Under the pieces are notes generated by a model. That model was given only the letters and a program-made list of their open reading frames with translations. It did no database searches and was not told the DNA's origin. A program made the position numbers and the translations under genes. 6,282 bases of DNA from Thermoleophilaceae bacterium (lineage in GTDB: Bacteria > Actinomycetota > Thermoleophilia > Solirubrobacterales > Thermoleophilaceae), in the NCBI GenBank assembly GCA_013696905.1, contig JACCXP010000036.1, forward strand, positions 1 through 6,282. Direction: 5' to 3'. Below, piece by piece: positions 5,917 to 6,282 of this stretch. How positions within the stretch are numbered: position 1 is the first letter of the stretch; every line of letters begins with the position of its first letter.

Positions 5917-6075
5917 ATGTGCGGTCAGTGCGTGGCCGCCGCGGCGACTGCCGCGGCCGGAGCGACCGGAATGCGAGCCTGGCTCGCGTCCCGCGCCTAC
6001 GCATGGATGACGCCGCGCCGGTTGCGGGCGGTCAGCGCCGGGCTCGTCACGCTCGGCGTCGAATCGAGCATCTAG
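5917..6075 (+). CDS. Small hypothetical protein, 52 aa, N-terminal CxxC
   Basis: The product starts MCGQCVAAAATAAAGATG and is 52 residues long. I do not recognise its function. Visible features are a CxxC pair at C2/C5, an Ala/Gly-rich stretch (7-18), a central basic and aromatic part (RAWLASRAYAWMTPRRLR, 20-37) and a hydrophobic C-terminal stretch (38-48) that could lie on or in the membrane. Support for coding: about 44 of 51 post-start codons end in G or C, the start lies seven bases after a TACCGT box, and the gene fits neatly between znuA (42-base gap) and the next CDS (13-base gap), with its TAG stop forming part of the next -10 candidate. An overlapping +1 frame starting at 5919 reads through into the next gene region but is Arg-rich and looks like a shadow. 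It could be a small redox or metal-binding membrane protein; that is speculation. Confidence 0.55.
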   Translation: MCGQCVAAAATAAAGATGMRAWLASRAYAWMTPRRLRAVSAGLVTLGVESSI

Positions 6076-6078
6076 CCT
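6073..6078 (+). promoter_or_regulatory. Possible -10 box (TAGCCT) of the RibD-C-like gene
   Basis: TAGCCT fits TAnnnT and ends ten bases before the GTG at 6089, giving a very short leader. It is built on the TAG stop codon of the 52-aa gene. The evidence is position and pattern only, and the gene could equally be cotranscribed with its upstream neighbour. Confidence 0.3.
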
Positions 6079-6088
6079 GCCGCTCACG

Positions 6089-6282
6089 GTGCGCCTGCGG
6101 CGGATCCACCCAGATCCCGCGGAGGTGGCGGTGGAGGAGGTCGTCGCGGGCCTCGAGCTCGGCCGCGCGGCTCCCCCCGAGCGGCCCTACGTGGTGCTCA
6201 ACATGATCGCGACCGTGGATGGACGCGCGGCCGTGCGGGGCGGCACGCGCGCGATCTCGAGTCCCGCCGACAGGGCGATGCT
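6089..6282 (+). CDS. RibD C-terminal / dihydrofolate-reductase-like reductase (5' part, runs off window)
   Basis: Sixty-four residues are visible. After a short N-terminal segment (MRLRRIHPDPAEV, reading GTG as Met) comes RPYVVLNMIATVDGRAAVRG (32-51). This is the first beta strand and NADPH/substrate-site motif (N/K-M-A-x-T-x-DG-x-x-A) of the RibD-C/DHFR-like fold. Family members reduce the ribosylamino-pyrimidine intermediate of riboflavin synthesis or related substrates with NADPH. No deaminase domain precedes it, so it is a stand-alone reductase of the COG1985 type rather than a bifunctional RibD. Whether it serves riboflavin synthesis cannot be said from this fragment. The GTG at 6089 was chosen because it gives the N-terminus I expect for this type and lies just after a -10 candidate; no ATG is available nearby in frame. 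Confidence 0.8.
   Translation, partial: MRLRRIHPDPAEVAVEEVVAGLELGRAAPPERPYVVLNMIATVDGRAAVRGGTRAISSPADRAM

Noticed and set aside
4780..6087. Long open frame of 435 codons on the minus strand opposite znuB and znuA
   Set aside because: It is Arg/Gly/Ala-rich with no recognisable domain and mirrors strongly supported genes on the plus strand; high-GC DNA routinely leaves such antisense frames open.
5919..6206. Open frame starting at GTG 5919 overlapping the 52-aa gene and the reductase
   Set aside because: It is Arg/Ser-rich, has no motif, and overlaps the well-supported reductase frame out of phase.

Overview
This is a high-GC window in which every supported gene lies on the + strand. It looks chromosomal and bacterial, most likely from an actinobacterium-like lineage. 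The reasons are the strong GC bias at third codon positions, frequent GTG starts, TAnnnT -10 boxes only 6-10 nt from start codons (a leaderless-mRNA style), and a RibD-C-like protein of a type I associate with Thermoleophilia/Solirubrobacterales. The taxonomic guess is inference only. I see no mobile element, CRISPR array, tRNA or rRNA.

Region 1 (1-1839) is housekeeping. It holds the C-terminal part of the preprotein translocase ATPase SecA, ending in a zinc-binding SEC-C tail. Two bases later begins prfB, peptide chain release factor 2. prfB is interrupted in frame by TGA at codon 20 and is read through by a classic +1 programmed frameshift at CTT-TGA-C. The reading frame is therefore split, but the gene is intact.

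Region 2 (1840-5874) is a self-contained metal-uptake locus, best read as zinc uptake. In order it holds a Fur-family regulator (Zur candidate), an ABC-3 permease, an ABC ATPase, a second and different ABC-3 permease, and a lipoprotein substrate-binding protein. The permease-ATPase-permease genes overlap by four bases at both junctions (GTGA), so they are translationally coupled. Two Fur/Zur-type operators are visible: a degenerate one before the first permease (2436-2450) and a near-perfect palindrome at the start of the binding-protein gene (4943-4957). Metal-replete regulator should shut off both units. The binding protein has three His ligands and one Asp, which favours zinc over manganese. 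One permease keeps the family's E/H metal-path residues and the other has lost them, which suggests an asymmetric heterodimeric channel.

Region 3 (5875-6282) holds a 52-residue CxxC-starting hypothetical protein with its own putative promoter. It is followed by the 5' end of a RibD-C/dihydrofolate-reductase-like reductase that runs off the window.

The main points for a second look are the frameshift site without an obvious Shine-Dalgarno stimulator, the paired operators with one spanning the start of znuA, the repeated leaderless promoter geometry, the asymmetric permease pair and the small CxxC protein.
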